Origin: Bacteroidaceae bacterium | GTDB taxonomy: Bacteria > Bacteroidota > Bacteroidia > Bacteroidales > Bacteroidaceae | Assembly (NCBI GenBank): GCA_024682035.1 | Contig: JAIKZS010000160.1 | Span: forward strand, 1-54,269 | DNA length: 54,269 bases | Direction of reading: 5' to 3' | In this document: positions 16,762 to 26,037 of the stretch, piece by piece | Numbering within the stretch: the first letter of the stretch is position 1 | Layout: the number at the start of each line of letters is the position of its first letter | Program-made: the position numbers and the translations under genes | Notes under the pieces: generated by a model | The model's input: the letters and a program-made list of their open reading frames with translations, nothing else | Told to the model about the DNA's origin: nothing | Databases searched by the model: none

Positions 16762-17991
16762 TCAAGGAATAATAAAGGATGAATCACCATAGCTTAAGAA
16801 ACGGAACTTGTTGTTCAGTGCGTAATCGTAAATTTTCCGCCAATCGCCGTTTACGAAAGCTGAAACAAGTAAGAGCAAAGTACTTTGAGGCTGGTGGAAG
16901 TTAGTGACCATGGCTTTCACCACCTGGTAAGTGTAGCCCGGCACAATGATGATTTGTGTGCTACTATGTAAGGTGTCAAGTCCGAGGCGGTTCATGTAAT
17001 CCAGTAAAGCCTGCAGTGCATCAACCGATGAAATGTCCTTTGCCTCAGTCGGTAACTCGTAAGGTTGCCATTGTTTCACTTTCAGTTGCTCGTCGGTAGC
17101 ATTGGGTTGCAGTATTAGTTTCACGCCCATGTGGTATAAACTTTCCAGGGTACGCACTGAAGTAGTGCCCACGGCAATGGCTTTGCCACCATGATGGATA
17201 AGGCTCTCGATGGTATTTTTTCTCACAGATATCCACTCTGTATGCATCTCGTGTCCTTCAATCTCCTCGCTCTTGACCGGTTTGAAGGTACCTGCCCCCA
17301 CATGCAAGGTCAGCTCTTCCTGATCGATTCCTTTCTCTTGTAAAGCATCCAGTACCCGTTGGGTGAAATGAAGACCAGCTGTAGGCGCTGCTACCGATCC
17401 TTTAATCTTTGAATAGACGGTCTGATAGGTAACTTTGTCGCTCTCTTGTGTTTCTCTATTTAAATATGGTGGGATGGGTAATTCACCAAATACCTCCAAA
17501 ATATCGGCAAAAGTTATTTTCTTATTATTCCAGCGGAAATCCACCCAATGACTGGTGCCTACTGTTTGTTGACGTTCAGCTGTCAGTGTGATGAGCCTTC
17601 CTTTAACAATCATTTCTCTTTTAAGAACCTCGCCCTTCCATTTCTTTAAGTTGCCCACCAGGCATAACCATGACGCATGCTCAGTTTGTTGGAAATTCAA
17701 AGCATAGTCTGCCGGTTCGATAGGCTCCAGACAAAAAACCTCTATCAAAGCACCCGTTTCCTTACGGAAATGCAGTCGTGCTTGTATAACCTTGGTGTTA
17801 TTGAATACCATTAACTCACCTTTATCTATATAATGAGGCAGGGAGGTGAAAATGTCTTGGCTAACTTCACCGTTTTTATATAAAAGCAATTTAGACTGGT
17901 CTCTTACAGACAACGGAAATTTGGCAATCCTGTTTTCGGGTAAGTCATAATTGTAATCCTGGATTTTTATGTGTTTTGGTCTTTCTATCAT
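16762..17991 (-). CDS. queA: S-adenosylmethionine:tRNA ribosyltransferase-isomerase
   Basis: A 409-residue enzyme that adds the epoxycyclopentane moiety of epoxyqueuosine to preQ1-modified tRNA, using SAM. The start at 17991 (MIERPKHIKIQDYNYDLP) matches the family; the longer open frame upstream crosses the promoter. Characteristic blocks include YDLPENRIAKFPL, MVFNNTKVIQARL, APTAGLHFTQRVL, LHVGAGTFKPVKSEEIEGH and TNFHQPQSTLLLLVSAF. It is divergent from uraA, with both promoters packed into ~30 bases, and leads into the NUDIX gene. Confidence 0.96.
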   Translation of the reverse strand: MIERPKHIKIQDYNYDLPENRIAKFPLSVRDQSKLLLYKNGEVSQDIFTSLPHYIDKGELMVFNNTKVIQARLHFRKETGALIEVFCLEPIEPADYALNFQQTEHASWLCLVGNLKKWKGEVLKREMIVKGRLITLTAERQQTVGTSHWVDFRWNNKKITFADILEVFGELPIPPYLNRETQESDKVTYQTVYSKIKGSVAAPTAGLHFTQRVLDALQEKGIDQEELTLHVGAGTFKPVKSEEIEGHEMHTEWISVRKNTIESLIHHGGKAIAVGTTSVRTLESLYHMGVKLILQPNATDEQLKVKQWQPYELPTEAKDISSVDALQALLDYMNRLGLDTLHSSTQIIIVPGYTYQVVKAMVTNFHQPQSTLLLLVSAFVNGDWRKIYDYALNNKFRFLSYGDSSFIIP

Positions 17992-18011
17992 ATTTTCTTT
18001 ATATTTTATGT

Positions 18012-18020
18012 GCAAAGATA
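18012..18020 (-). promoter_or_regulatory. Promoter -7 box of queA
   Basis: On the minus strand TATCTTTGC, a full match to TAnnTTTG, 20 bases upstream of the queA ATG. Its -33 region overlaps the divergent uraA promoter. Confidence 0.65.
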
Positions 18021-18031
18021 CAAAAAAACTA

Positions 18032-18040
18032 TATATTTGC
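18032..18040 (+). promoter_or_regulatory. Promoter -7 box of the uraA operon
   Basis: TATATTTGC, a full match to TAnnTTTG, 24 bases upstream of the uraA ATG at 18065. The leader is too short for a riboswitch. Confidence 0.65.
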
Positions 18041-18064
18041 ATTAACAATTTAATTGTATGTTGC

Positions 18065-19267
18065 ATGGAAGACCTTAAACTAACACCGTTTCGAAAAACA
18101 GTTGTAGGTGTACAATTTTTGTTTGTAGCCTTCGGATCTACTGTTTTGGTGCCATTGTTGGTGGGGCTTGACCCCTCTACAGCATTGTTCTCTGCTGGTA
18201 TAGGCACCCTTATCTTTCATTTAGTTACTAAGGGCATGGTACCCATCTTTTTGGGATCCAGCTTTGCCTTTATTACTCCTATTATTGCCGCCTCTGGCCA
18301 GTGGGGCATGCCAGGAACCTTAGCAGGCTTTGCTGGTGTTGCCCTGGTTTATTTTCTTGTGGCAGGATTAATCAAGTGGAAAGGTATAAAGCTGCTTGAC
18401 CGACTTTTCCCACCTGTTGTGATTGGCCCTGTCATCATGCTTATTGGTCTTTCCCTTAGTGGAACTGCTGTTGATATGGCAAAGACCAATTGGCTGTTGG
18501 CTCTCATCAGTTTGGCTGTGGCTATAGTGGTGTTAATGTTTGGTAAAGGTTTGGTGAAGTTGGTGCCTGTGATTTGTGGCATCATTGCCGGTTTTGTGGT
18601 AGCTGTTATTATGGGTGAGGTAGATTTTGCAGCTGTTATCGATGCTCCTTGGCTGGCTTTGCCGCAAAACATCCGTCATCCTCAATTGCCTGCTTTCTCA
18701 TGGGAACCTTTCGTTTTTATGATGCCCGTGGCATTGGCGGCAGTTGTAGAACATGTGGGTGATGTTTATGCTATTGGAGCTGTGGCCGACAAGGATTTCG
18801 TGAAGAATCCGGGTTTGCATCGAACCATGTTGGGTGATGGCTTGGCTTGCTTAGCAGCTTCTCTGCTGGGTGGTCCTCCTGTTACCACTTATAGTGAGGT
18901 GACAGGTGCTGTACAGATTACGCGTATCACCAATCCACAAGTGATTCGCATTGCTGCTGTTACGGCACTGATATTCTCTGTGGTGGGTAAATTGAATGCA
19001 TTGCTTCAGAGTATCCCACAAGCCGTATTGGGGGGCATTATGTTGTTGCTTTTTGGTTCTATCGCCTCTGTTGGTGTGCAGAATCTTATGCGTAATAAAG
19101 TAGATTTCGGCGTTACTCGCAATGTGATTATTGCTAGTATTATACTTACCACTGGTATTGGTGGCGCTGTGTTAACCGCAGGTTCCTTCTCTCTCTCAGG
19201 CATTGGTCTTGCTGCTCTAACCGGATTAGTGCTGAATTTAATTCTCCCAAAACAAAAAACTGACTGA
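18065..19267 (+). CDS. uraA: NCS2 nucleobase permease, uracil-type (UraA-like)
   Basis: A 400-residue inner-membrane transporter of the NCS2 (nucleobase-ascorbate) family. MEDLKLTPFRKTVVGVQFLF begins the protein at the ATG at 18065. The many hydrophobic segments include GSSFAFITPII, the TM3 substrate-loop motif, and the TM8 signature (E)HVGDVYAIGAV with the conserved glutamate (VEHVGDV). GDGLACLAASLLGGPPVTTYSE is the classic TM9-10 motif. Uracil is the most likely substrate, but xanthine or uric acid cannot be excluded. It opens an operon with a purine-type permease, a DUF5020 protein and an unknown secreted protein. Confidence 0.9.
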   Translation: MEDLKLTPFRKTVVGVQFLFVAFGSTVLVPLLVGLDPSTALFSAGIGTLIFHLVTKGMVPIFLGSSFAFITPIIAASGQWGMPGTLAGFAGVALVYFLVAGLIKWKGIKLLDRLFPPVVIGPVIMLIGLSLSGTAVDMAKTNWLLALISLAVAIVVLMFGKGLVKLVPVICGIIAGFVVAVIMGEVDFAAVIDAPWLALPQNIRHPQLPAFSWEPFVFMMPVALAAVVEHVGDVYAIGAVADKDFVKNPGLHRTMLGDGLACLAASLLGGPPVTTYSEVTGAVQITRITNPQVIRIAAVTALIFSVVGKLNALLQSIPQAVLGGIMLLLFGSIASVGVQNLMRNKVDFGVTRNVIIASIILTTGIGGAVLTAGSFSLSGIGLAALTGLVLNLILPKQKTD

Positions 19268-19272
19268 TTATA

Positions 19273-20589
19273 ATGAAATATAGATTATTAAAATGTTTGG
19301 GCTTTGATCCAGCTCAACACAAAGTGAGGATTGAGCTGTTGGCAGGTTTGACCACCTTCCTTACTATGAGTTATATTTTAGCCGTAAATCCCTTGATCTT
19401 GGGTGATGCCGGCATGGATAAAGCTGCTGTGTTCTCAGCTACTGTGATAGCTGCAGCAGTGGCTACTTTGGTGATGGCGTTCTATGCTAAGATGCCTTTT
19501 GTCTTGGCATCAGGTATGGGCTTGAATGCCTTCTTTGCCTATACGTTGGTGGCTGTTATGGGTTATACTTGGCAAGAGGCTTTGGCTGCCGTGTTGTTTG
19601 AGGGTGTTATATTTATCCTTCTTACGGTATTGAAAGTCCGAGAGGCCATTGTTAATGCTATCCCGTTGAATTTGCGTTATGCTATTTCAGTGGGTATTGG
19701 CCTTTTTATAGCTTTTATCGGGTTGAAGAATGGTGGTGTAATTGTTTCTAATGAATCTACCTTGACTGCCCTTGCTTCGTGGACGCCTACCCAATTGGTG
19801 GCTGTTGGAGGTGTACTGCTAGGAGCAGTTTTGTTGAAACTCAACGTGAAAGGTGCTTTGTTCATCACTATTATTTTAATGACGCTGATTGGCATTCCGT
19901 TTGGTGTTACTCAGGTACCAGAGAATTTTACATTGGTGAGTCTGCCTTCTTCCATTGGTCCTGTAGCGTTGCAGTTTGATTTCTCCCGTTTCCTGAATTT
20001 TGATGTGGAGTACTTGATTGTGGTCTTCACCTTGTTGTTCATGGACTTGTTTGATACATTGGGGACTTTGATTGGGGCCTCTACAAGTGCAGGTTATGCC
20101 GACAAGAATGGTAATATTAAAGGTTTAAACAAAGCGTTGATGGCCGATGCAGTGGGCACTACAGTGGGTGCTCTTTGCGGTACTTCAACTGTTACTACTT
20201 ATGTGGAAAGTACTACTGGTATTGCTGAAGGTGGCCGTACTGGTTTGACAGCCTTCTCGGCAGCCATGCTTTTCATTTTGGCCTTGTTCTTCTCACCTTT
20301 GTTCTTAGTGATACCATCGGCAGCTACTACAAGTGCCTTGGTACTTGTAGGCGTAATGATGATTAGGCCCATTACCAAGCTTGATTTCCAGGATATGTCG
20401 GAGGCATTGCCTTCTTTCGTTACCATCATCATGATGCCGTTTACGGGGAGTATCTCAGAAGGTATCGTACTAGGTATGCTTTCTTATGTGATAGTAAAGT
20501 TATTCACTGGCAAGGGTAAAGAATTATCATGGGTAATTTATGTATTGGCACTTTTCTTTATGTTGAAATATGCAGCTCCTTTGTTGTAA
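19273..20589 (+). CDS. AzgA-type NCS2 purine permease
   Basis: A 438-residue membrane transporter starting five bases after uraA. AGLTTFLTMSYILAVNP is the signature of the AzgA/GhxP-PurP branch (adenine, guanine or hypoxanthine H+ symporters). FVLASGMGLNAFFAYTLV, the acidic FMDLFDTLGTLIGASTSAGY (TM8 region) and GTSTVTTYVESTTGIAEGGR complete the family pattern. Whether it is specific for adenine or for guanine/hypoxanthine cannot be read from sequence. The close spacing indicates co-transcription with the uracil-type permease. Confidence 0.92.
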   Translation: MKYRLLKCLGFDPAQHKVRIELLAGLTTFLTMSYILAVNPLILGDAGMDKAAVFSATVIAAAVATLVMAFYAKMPFVLASGMGLNAFFAYTLVAVMGYTWQEALAAVLFEGVIFILLTVLKVREAIVNAIPLNLRYAISVGIGLFIAFIGLKNGGVIVSNESTLTALASWTPTQLVAVGGVLLGAVLLKLNVKGALFITIILMTLIGIPFGVTQVPENFTLVSLPSSIGPVALQFDFSRFLNFDVEYLIVVFTLLFMDLFDTLGTLIGASTSAGYADKNGNIKGLNKALMADAVGTTVGALCGTSTVTTYVESTTGIAEGGRTGLTAFSAAMLFILALFFSPLFLVIPSAATTSALVLVGVMMIRPITKLDFQDMSEALPSFVTIIMMPFTGSISEGIVLGMLSYVIVKLFTGKGKELSWVIYVLALFFMLKYAAPLL

Positions 20590-20608
20590 TTGATAAATAA
20601 AAATATAT

Positions 20609-21349
20609 ATGAAAAAATTTGGTTTTATATTAATGATGCTGTTGTTGACTGCAGGTAATGCTGTTAACGGTCAGAATGTTCAGTTTCTGTACGATCTTGG
20701 TCACACCTTCTATGGTGACTTATCCAGTCGTCCTAATGTAACTACTACTGTTGAAATGTTTAAAAAAGATAAGTGGGGCTCAAATTTCTTCTTTATTGAC
20801 CTCACCTATTTTACGGATGGTATAGCTGGAGCATATTGGGAATTTTCCCGTGAGTTCAGTATCGCGAAAAATAATCGTTGGGCTGCCCATATAGAATATA
20901 ATGGTGGCGCTACCAGCATTGAGCATACCGCTATTGCCTCACGTTTCCAACATGCATTGCTGTTGGGTGGTGCCTGGAACTGGGCAAGCGCTGATTACAC
21001 CAAGACCTTCTCTTTACAGGCCCTGTATAAACAATATTTCAAGGGCATGGGCCGAAAAGCTTTTTCCAGTGTACAGGCAACCGCTGTGTGGGGACTCAAT
21101 TTTTCTAATGGATTGCTTACACTCTCGGGTTTCTGCGATGTGTGGTATGATCCCGATGTGAAAGGTAAACTCATATTGCTTAGTCAGCCACAGTTCTGGG
21201 TAAATCTTAACACTTTAAAGGGAATGGATGGCGTTAACCTGAGCCTTGGAACAGAAATTGAGGTGAGTAACAATTTTGTATTCAATAAAAATGGCGACAA
21301 CGATAAATTCTATGTTGTTCCATCATTAGCTGCCAAATGGACATTTTAA
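20609..21349 (+). CDS. DUF5020 outer-membrane channel-like (Tsx-like) protein
   Basis: A 246-residue exported protein with signal peptide MKKFGFILMMLLLTAGNAVN(G). The remainder is a series of alternating aromatic/polar strands, for example FFFIDLTYFTDGIAGAYWEF and NRWAAHIEYNGGATSIEH, ending in an aromatic residue (AAKWTF), a usual outer-membrane barrel terminus. This fits DUF5020, which resembles the nucleoside channel Tsx. Placement 19 bases after two nucleobase permeases supports a role in outer-membrane passage of nucleosides or bases. Function is inferred, not shown. Confidence 0.8.
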   Translation: MKKFGFILMMLLLTAGNAVNGQNVQFLYDLGHTFYGDLSSRPNVTTTVEMFKKDKWGSNFFFIDLTYFTDGIAGAYWEFSREFSIAKNNRWAAHIEYNGGATSIEHTAIASRFQHALLLGGAWNWASADYTKTFSLQALYKQYFKGMGRKAFSSVQATAVWGLNFSNGLLTLSGFCDVWYDPDVKGKLILLSQPQFWVNLNTLKGMDGVNLSLGTEIEVSNNFVFNKNGDNDKFYVVPSLAAKWTF

Positions 21350-21380
21350 TTAATATGAAGTCAAACTAAAAAAATTTATC

Positions 21381-23255
21381 ATGGGAAAACTTTTTTTTTG
21401 GAAAGTATGCCTCTGTTTATTTGCGTGCTTCTTTACAGTAAGCATGGTAGAGGCTAAGCACCGCAACTTCAAAGTTTCTGTGTATGTAAGAGCGTATGAG
21501 GTAGATAAGATGAAAGACACGCAGTGGCTAGAGTCTACTTGGAAAACAATTTCTGATCAGTTGGATGTGGATAAAATTTATTTGGAAACACATCGTGATT
21601 TGCTGATTGTTGATGATGCTACTATTGAAAAAGCTAAGAACTTCTTTTTGAAGCAGGGATTGGAGGTTGCTGGTGGTATTACTTATACGATTAACGAGAG
21701 CAACGATTTTGAGACTTTCTGCTATTCTGACCCAGAGCACCGGAAGATTGTGCAGAATATTGCTGAAATCACTGCCCGTCATTTTGATGAATTCTTACTT
21801 GATGACTTCTTCTTTACAAGTTGTAAGAGTCCAGTTGAAATTGCTGCTAAAGGCAACATGACTTGGACAGAATATCGTCTGAAGCTGATGAATGAGGCTG
21901 GCCGTAACTTGGTGGTAGGCCCAGCAAAGGCAGTGAACCCCAACGTGAAGGTGATTATTAAATACCCTAACTGGTACGATCATTTCCAGGGCTTGGGCTT
22001 CAATCTTGAAGACGGACCATTTATTTTTGATGGTGTGTGGACTGGTACCGAAACTCGTGATCCTGGTAGCGACCAGCATTTACAGAATTACCTTAGCTAT
22101 AACATTATGCGCTACTTCGAGAACTTGCGTCCAGGTTACAACGGTGGTGGATGGGTTGACTCAGGTGGTATCAATATGAGTATGGACCGCTATGCAGAGC
22201 AACTGCACCTGACAGCGATAGCCAAAGGTCGTGATGTTATGCTTTTTGCTTACAACCAATTAATCGGTGTTCCTCTGAATGAGCAGTTTCGTGGTTCATG
22301 GCAGGGCTATGGCACTAGCTGGGACTATGATGAGATGAAGGCTCCATTCGTGAAGAATGGTAAGACCATCACTCCTTCTACTATGGCGCGCATTGCCGAT
22401 GTAGTGCTTCGTAAGGCTGATGAATTATGTGGTAAGTTGGGCAACCCAATAGGTATTAAGTCATACAAACCTTTCCATGCTTTGGGAGAAGATTTCTTGC
22501 AGAACTATCTTGGTATGATTGGTTTGCCAATGGATATGTATCCTACATTTGCTACCGACCAGAATATTGTCCTTTTAACTGAACAAGCTGCTGGCGATCC
22601 TGATATCATGACCAAAATCAAAAAGCAAATTCAGGGAGGTCATGATGTTATCATCACTTCTGGATTGCTGAAGGCCATTCCTGAGAAGATTGCTGAAGTG
22701 TGCGAGTTGCGTTGCTCTGACCTTAAGGCCATAGTAAACGACTTTGGCAGATTTGGTAAAAGTAAACGCGAAATGATTATCCCACAAGTATTGTATCAGA
22801 CTAATGATAGTTGGGAGATTATCAGTGCAGGTCGCCCATTGAGCGGTGGCGTGTCAGGCTATCCTATTTTGCATAAGGCCTTGTATTCTGGCGCATATTT
22901 ATATGTGTTGACAATTCCTGATGATAAGGGTAACCTGTATGACTATCCAGAAGCAGCGTTGAATGAAATTCGCCGTACCATGAGTCAGGATATGGACTTC
23001 TACATGGAAGGTCCATCAAAGGTTAGTCTTTTCATGTATGATAATAATACTTTGATTGTGGAGAATTTCAACGATGAGCCAGTTGACATCAAACTCGTGG
23101 GTGATACCAAGTTTAAGAAGTTCACAAATCTGGAAGACGGCACCGTAATCAATGCCAAAGCTGAGAATATCATGATTAAATATACGCCTAAAGAAACGAG
23201 CAAATTTGCTATGACAGTAAAACCTCACTCTTATATGGCGTTCAAGTATGAATAA
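21381..23255 (+). CDS. Unrecognised 624-residue secreted protein, possible TIM-barrel glycosidase
   Basis: A signal peptide (~residues 1-25, ending SMVEA before KHRN) and no further membrane segment. I do not recognise a named family. Residues ~30-330 look like an alpha/beta barrel: HFDEFLLDDFFFTS has the Asp-Asp pattern seen on barrel strand 4 in several putative glycoside hydrolase families, and VIIKYPNWYDHFQGLGF and GGWVDSGGI resemble later strands. Residues ~390-560 look like a Rossmann or amidotransferase-like region (GGHDVIITSGLLKAIP). The last ~80 residues read as a beta domain. It is fourth in the nucleobase permease operon and a terminator follows. A run of nine T at 21391-21399 lies in the signal-peptide codons. 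Confidence 0.7.
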   Translation: MGKLFFWKVCLCLFACFFTVSMVEAKHRNFKVSVYVRAYEVDKMKDTQWLESTWKTISDQLDVDKIYLETHRDLLIVDDATIEKAKNFFLKQGLEVAGGITYTINESNDFETFCYSDPEHRKIVQNIAEITARHFDEFLLDDFFFTSCKSPVEIAAKGNMTWTEYRLKLMNEAGRNLVVGPAKAVNPNVKVIIKYPNWYDHFQGLGFNLEDGPFIFDGVWTGTETRDPGSDQHLQNYLSYNIMRYFENLRPGYNGGGWVDSGGINMSMDRYAEQLHLTAIAKGRDVMLFAYNQLIGVPLNEQFRGSWQGYGTSWDYDEMKAPFVKNGKTITPSTMARIADVVLRKADELCGKLGNPIGIKSYKPFHALGEDFLQNYLGMIGLPMDMYPTFATDQNIVLLTEQAAGDPDIMTKIKKQIQGGHDVIITSGLLKAIPEKIAEVCELRCSDLKAIVNDFGRFGKSKREMIIPQVLYQTNDSWEIISAGRPLSGGVSGYPILHKALYSGAYLYVLTIPDDKGNLYDYPEAALNEIRRTMSQDMDFYMEGPSKVSLFMYDNNTLIVENFNDEPVDIKLVGDTKFKKFTNLEDGTVINAKAENIMIKYTPKETSKFAMTVKPHSYMAFKYE

Positions 23256-23267
23256 GAAATAGTTAGT

Positions 23268-23302
23268 AGGGCGTAAGTTTTTGGATCTTACGCCCTTTCT
23301 TT
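23268..23302 (+). terminator. Intrinsic terminator closing the uraA operon
   Basis: Arms AGGGCGTAAG (23268-23277) and CTTACGCCCT (23287-23296), loop of nine bases, then TTTCTTT. It lies 12 bases past the stop at 23255 and 20 bases before the DUF2027 gene. Confidence 0.9.
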
Positions 23303-23322
23303 AATATATTTAATATAAAACA

Positions 23323-24399
23323 ATGAAGATAGGTGATAAAGTGCGCTTCCTCTCAGAAGTAGGAGGCGGTAGAGTAGTAGGTTTTCGTGGCAAAGACATT
23401 GCCCTGGTAGAAGATGCCGATGGTTTTGAAATTCCTATGCAGATCAGGGAGCTTGTGGTTATCGAAACAGATGAATACAATATTCCCATATCCCAACAGA
23501 AAGCCCCAAAGGTGGAGGATACATCTCATGCCAAATCTGATGTTGCAGCCCCCTATAGAGGTAAGAACACTCCTAGTACTACTGTCATTGTTCAGCCCGA
23601 GACAAAAGGTGGCGATGTGTTGAATTGCTACCTTGCCTATGTACCTGTTGATATTAAGCAAGTAACTACTACACCTTTTGAAACCTATTTGGTGAACGAT
23701 AGCAACTACTATCTATATTATTTATATGCTAATCTGGAGAATCAATCGTGTATTGTGCGATCACAAGGTTTAATAGAACCTAACACCAAACTCTTTATCG
23801 AAGAGTTTGAAAAATCACAACTTAACGACTTAGAACGAGTGGTAGTGCAGTGTATTGCTTTCAAAGAAGGCAAGCCTTTTGCCATGAAACCTGCGGTCAG
23901 TGTTGAGCTTCGCATTGATGTAGTGAAGTTCTATAAACTTCACACCTTCCAGGAAAATGATTTCTTTGAGGACCCTGCTTTGTTGTATGACATAGTTAGA
24001 AACGATCAACCAGCCAAGCAGTTGTATGTTACAGCAGAAGAGGTAAAGACAGCCTTGATTCAAAAAAAAGACGTACAACCTGCTCGTAAGTTTGTGCAAA
24101 AAAAAGAAGACCGTAATGCCATTCTTGAAGTAGATTTACACATTAATGCATTGCTAGACAATACCCATGGGCTGAGTAATAGCGATATGTTGCAGTATCA
24201 GCTTAAGAAATTTGTAGAGGTAATGGAACAATATAAGCATCAGCCTGGCAAGCGTATTGTGTTCATTCATGGTAAAGGGGAAGGTGTGCTGCGTAAGGCA
24301 CTGCTCGATGAGCTCAAACGAAAATATAGCCGTTGTAAATGGCAAGATGCCAGTTTCCAAGAATATGGTTTTGGAGCAACGCAAGTCACTATACATTAG
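23323..24399 (+). CDS. DUF2027 protein with C-terminal Smr nuclease-like domain
   Basis: A 358-residue protein. The N-terminal ~60 residues ([20 protein letters not shown]) resemble the KOW/SH3-like start of MutS2-family Smr proteins. The central ~170 residues are the DUF2027 beta region. The C-terminal Smr domain (~residues 270-358) has VDLHINAL, then [15 protein letters not shown] with the HGKG motif, and ends [10 protein letters not shown]. Smr domains can nick DNA or cleave RNA on collided ribosomes; here neither the ATPase nor the clamp domain of MutS2 is present. No ready promoter is seen between the terminator and the ATG, so it may depend on readthrough or an unrecognised start. Confidence 0.88.
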   Translation: MKIGDKVRFLSEVGGGRVVGFRGKDIALVEDADGFEIPMQIRELVVIETDEYNIPISQQKAPKVEDTSHAKSDVAAPYRGKNTPSTTVIVQPETKGGDVLNCYLAYVPVDIKQVTTTPFETYLVNDSNYYLYYLYANLENQSCIVRSQGLIEPNTKLFIEEFEKSQLNDLERVVVQCIAFKEGKPFAMKPAVSVELRIDVVKFYKLHTFQENDFFEDPALLYDIVRNDQPAKQLYVTAEEVKTALIQKKDVQPARKFVQKKEDRNAILEVDLHINALLDNTHGLSNSDMLQYQLKKFVEVMEQYKHQPGKRIVFIHGKGEGVLRKALLDELKRKYSRCKWQDASFQEYGFGATQVTIH

Positions 24400-24429
24400 T
24401 CTATGTAAAGATTATGGTATGATGTTGCT

Positions 24430-25368
24430 TTAATATGCTTCTCTATATTTCTTTTCGTCTTTGTCCTCAAGCATACTAAGGTATGAAGCATAACGACTTT
24501 GACTGATGCGGTGTTGTTCTACAGCTTCTAATACAGCACAGCCAGGCTCGTGTGTATGCGTGCAGTTGCTGTACTTGCAGTTGACTGAAGTGTGGAAGAT
24601 TTCTGGAAAATAATGGCTTATTTCTTCTATTCCCATGTCGAAGGTGCCAAAGCCTTTGATTCCTGGAGTGTCTATCAGATACCCACCTTCAGGTAATACA
24701 TACATCTCGCTGAAAGTGGTGGTGTGCATACCTTTCAGATGGGCAGTAGAAATTTCAGCGGTTTTTGCTTTGATATTCAGTTCAGGCAATAGCAGGTTGA
24801 TGAGCGATGATTTGCCCACACCAGAATTGCCTGAGAGCAAGGTTACCTTGCCTTTTAATTGCTTTTTTACCATGTCAATACCTTCGCCAGCTTTAATGGA
24901 CATAGGATAACAGTGATAACCGATAGTGGTGTAGAGATGGATGAGAGCATTCATATAATTGGTCTCGTCTTCGTTATAGAGATCAATCTTATTGATGAGG
25001 AGGCTTACTGGTACTCTATAAGCCTCAGCCGTGGCCAAGAAACGGTCGATGAAAATGGTGTTGGTCTCAGGATGACTTACTGTAATGAGTAGAAAAGCCT
25101 GGTCAATATTGGCAGCAATGATGTGGCTTTGTTTGGATAGGTTGGATGCCTTGCGGATGATGTAGTTTCTACGGTCTTCTATCTCAGAAATCATTGCAGT
25201 TCCTTCAGGGTTAAGGATAATGCGCACCCAATCCCCCACAGCTACCGGGTTGGTACTACGGATGCCTTTCAGACGGAAGTTGCCTTTTATCTTGCATTCA
25301 ATAACTGGTCCCTCGTCTGTCTTGACGAGGTACCAGCTTCCTGTATTTTTAACAACAAGTCCTCGCAA
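24430..25368 (-). CDS. rsgA: Ribosome small-subunit GTPase RsgA
   Basis: A 312-residue circularly permuted GTPase acting in 30S maturation. An N-terminal OB fold ([18 protein letters not shown]) is followed by the permuted motifs G4 INKID, G1 [14 protein letters not shown] and G3 DTPGIKGFG, and by a C-terminal zinc site [15 protein letters not shown]. Each motif is complete. The start is two bases past the frr stop, making it the last gene of the operon that begins with glycerol-1-phosphate dehydrogenase. It converges on the DUF2027-Smr gene with no clear terminator in the 30-base gap. Confidence 0.96.
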   Translation of the reverse strand: MRGLVVKNTGSWYLVKTDEGPVIECKIKGNFRLKGIRSTNPVAVGDWVRIILNPEGTAMISEIEDRRNYIIRKASNLSKQSHIIAANIDQAFLLITVSHPETNTIFIDRFLATAEAYRVPVSLLINKIDLYNEDETNYMNALIHLYTTIGYHCYPMSIKAGEGIDMVKKQLKGKVTLLSGNSGVGKSSLINLLLPELNIKAKTAEISTAHLKGMHTTTFSEMYVLPEGGYLIDTPGIKGFGTFDMGIEEISHYFPEIFHTSVNCKYSNCTHTHEPGCAVLEAVEQHRISQSRYASYLSMLEDKDEKKYREAY

Positions 25369-25370
25369 AA

Positions 25371-25931
25371 TTATACTGTCATGATTTCTTTATTCTTCAC
25401 AGCCAGTACTTCATCAACTTGCTTGATGTACTTATCATGCAGTTTTTTCAGCTCTTCTTCACCATCTTTCTGGAAGTCTTCTGACAGACCTTCCTTAACA
25501 GATTTTTTTAGGTCGTCGATGCCATCGCGTCGTGAATTACGTATACTCATCTTGGCATTCTCTGCTTCGCCTTTGCACTGCTTGGCAAGTTGCACACGAC
25601 GCTCTTCAGTAAGAGGAGGAATGCCTAATCGAATAACTTCACCATTATTCTCTGGCATGATGCCCAAGTTAGAGTCGATAATGGCTTTTTCAATGACACG
25701 GAACATGTTCTTATCCCAAGGCTTGATAGCGATGCTACGTGCGTCGGGTGTGGTGACGGATGCGCAATTTTGAATGGGTTGCATAGAACCATAGGAGTTT
25801 ACCTTGATGCCATCCAACAAACGTACATCTGCTTTGCCAGCACGGATATGAGCCAAAGCATCTTCCAAATACTCTACGGCCATGCTCATGGCTTCTTGAG
25901 CTTCGGCCACTACTGTTTTAACGTCTTTCAT
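25371..25931 (-). CDS. frr: Ribosome recycling factor
   Basis: A 186-residue protein that splits post-termination ribosomes together with EF-G. The pattern [20 protein letters not shown], then [10 protein letters not shown] and [20 protein letters not shown], is diagnostic for RRF. The C-terminal helix, rich in lysine and acidic residues, is present and length is normal. It is 106 bases downstream of pyrH, in the common pyrH-frr order, and two bases upstream of rsgA. Confidence 0.97.
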   Translation of the reverse strand: MKDVKTVVAEAQEAMSMAVEYLEDALAHIRAGKADVRLLDGIKVNSYGSMQPIQNCASVTTPDARSIAIKPWDKNMFRVIEKAIIDSNLGIMPENNGEVIRLGIPPLTEERRVQLAKQCKGEAENAKMSIRNSRRDGIDDLKKSVKEGLSEDFQKDGEEELKKLHDKYIKQVDEVLAVKNKEIMTV

Positions 25932-26037
25932 GTTTCTCTATTATTGACCGTTAATCAGATACTTTTGACTACTCCTTTTACAGAAGTTTTGCCAAAGTAA
26001 AATCAACAATCTGGTTATTACTTAATTAATTCTCTTT

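Noticed and set aside
18041..18064. Riboswitch before the uracil/purine permease operon
   Set aside because: The leader is about 20 bases, too short for a purine or preQ1 aptamer.
17992..18207. Long N-terminal extension of queA
   Set aside because: It reads across the promoters and into uraA on the other strand; QueA proteins start at the ATG at 17991.
24062..24105. Two runs of eight A in the DUF2027-Smr gene
   Set aside because: Both are in frame and encode lysine-rich linker residues common in such AT-rich genes; no sign of slippage.
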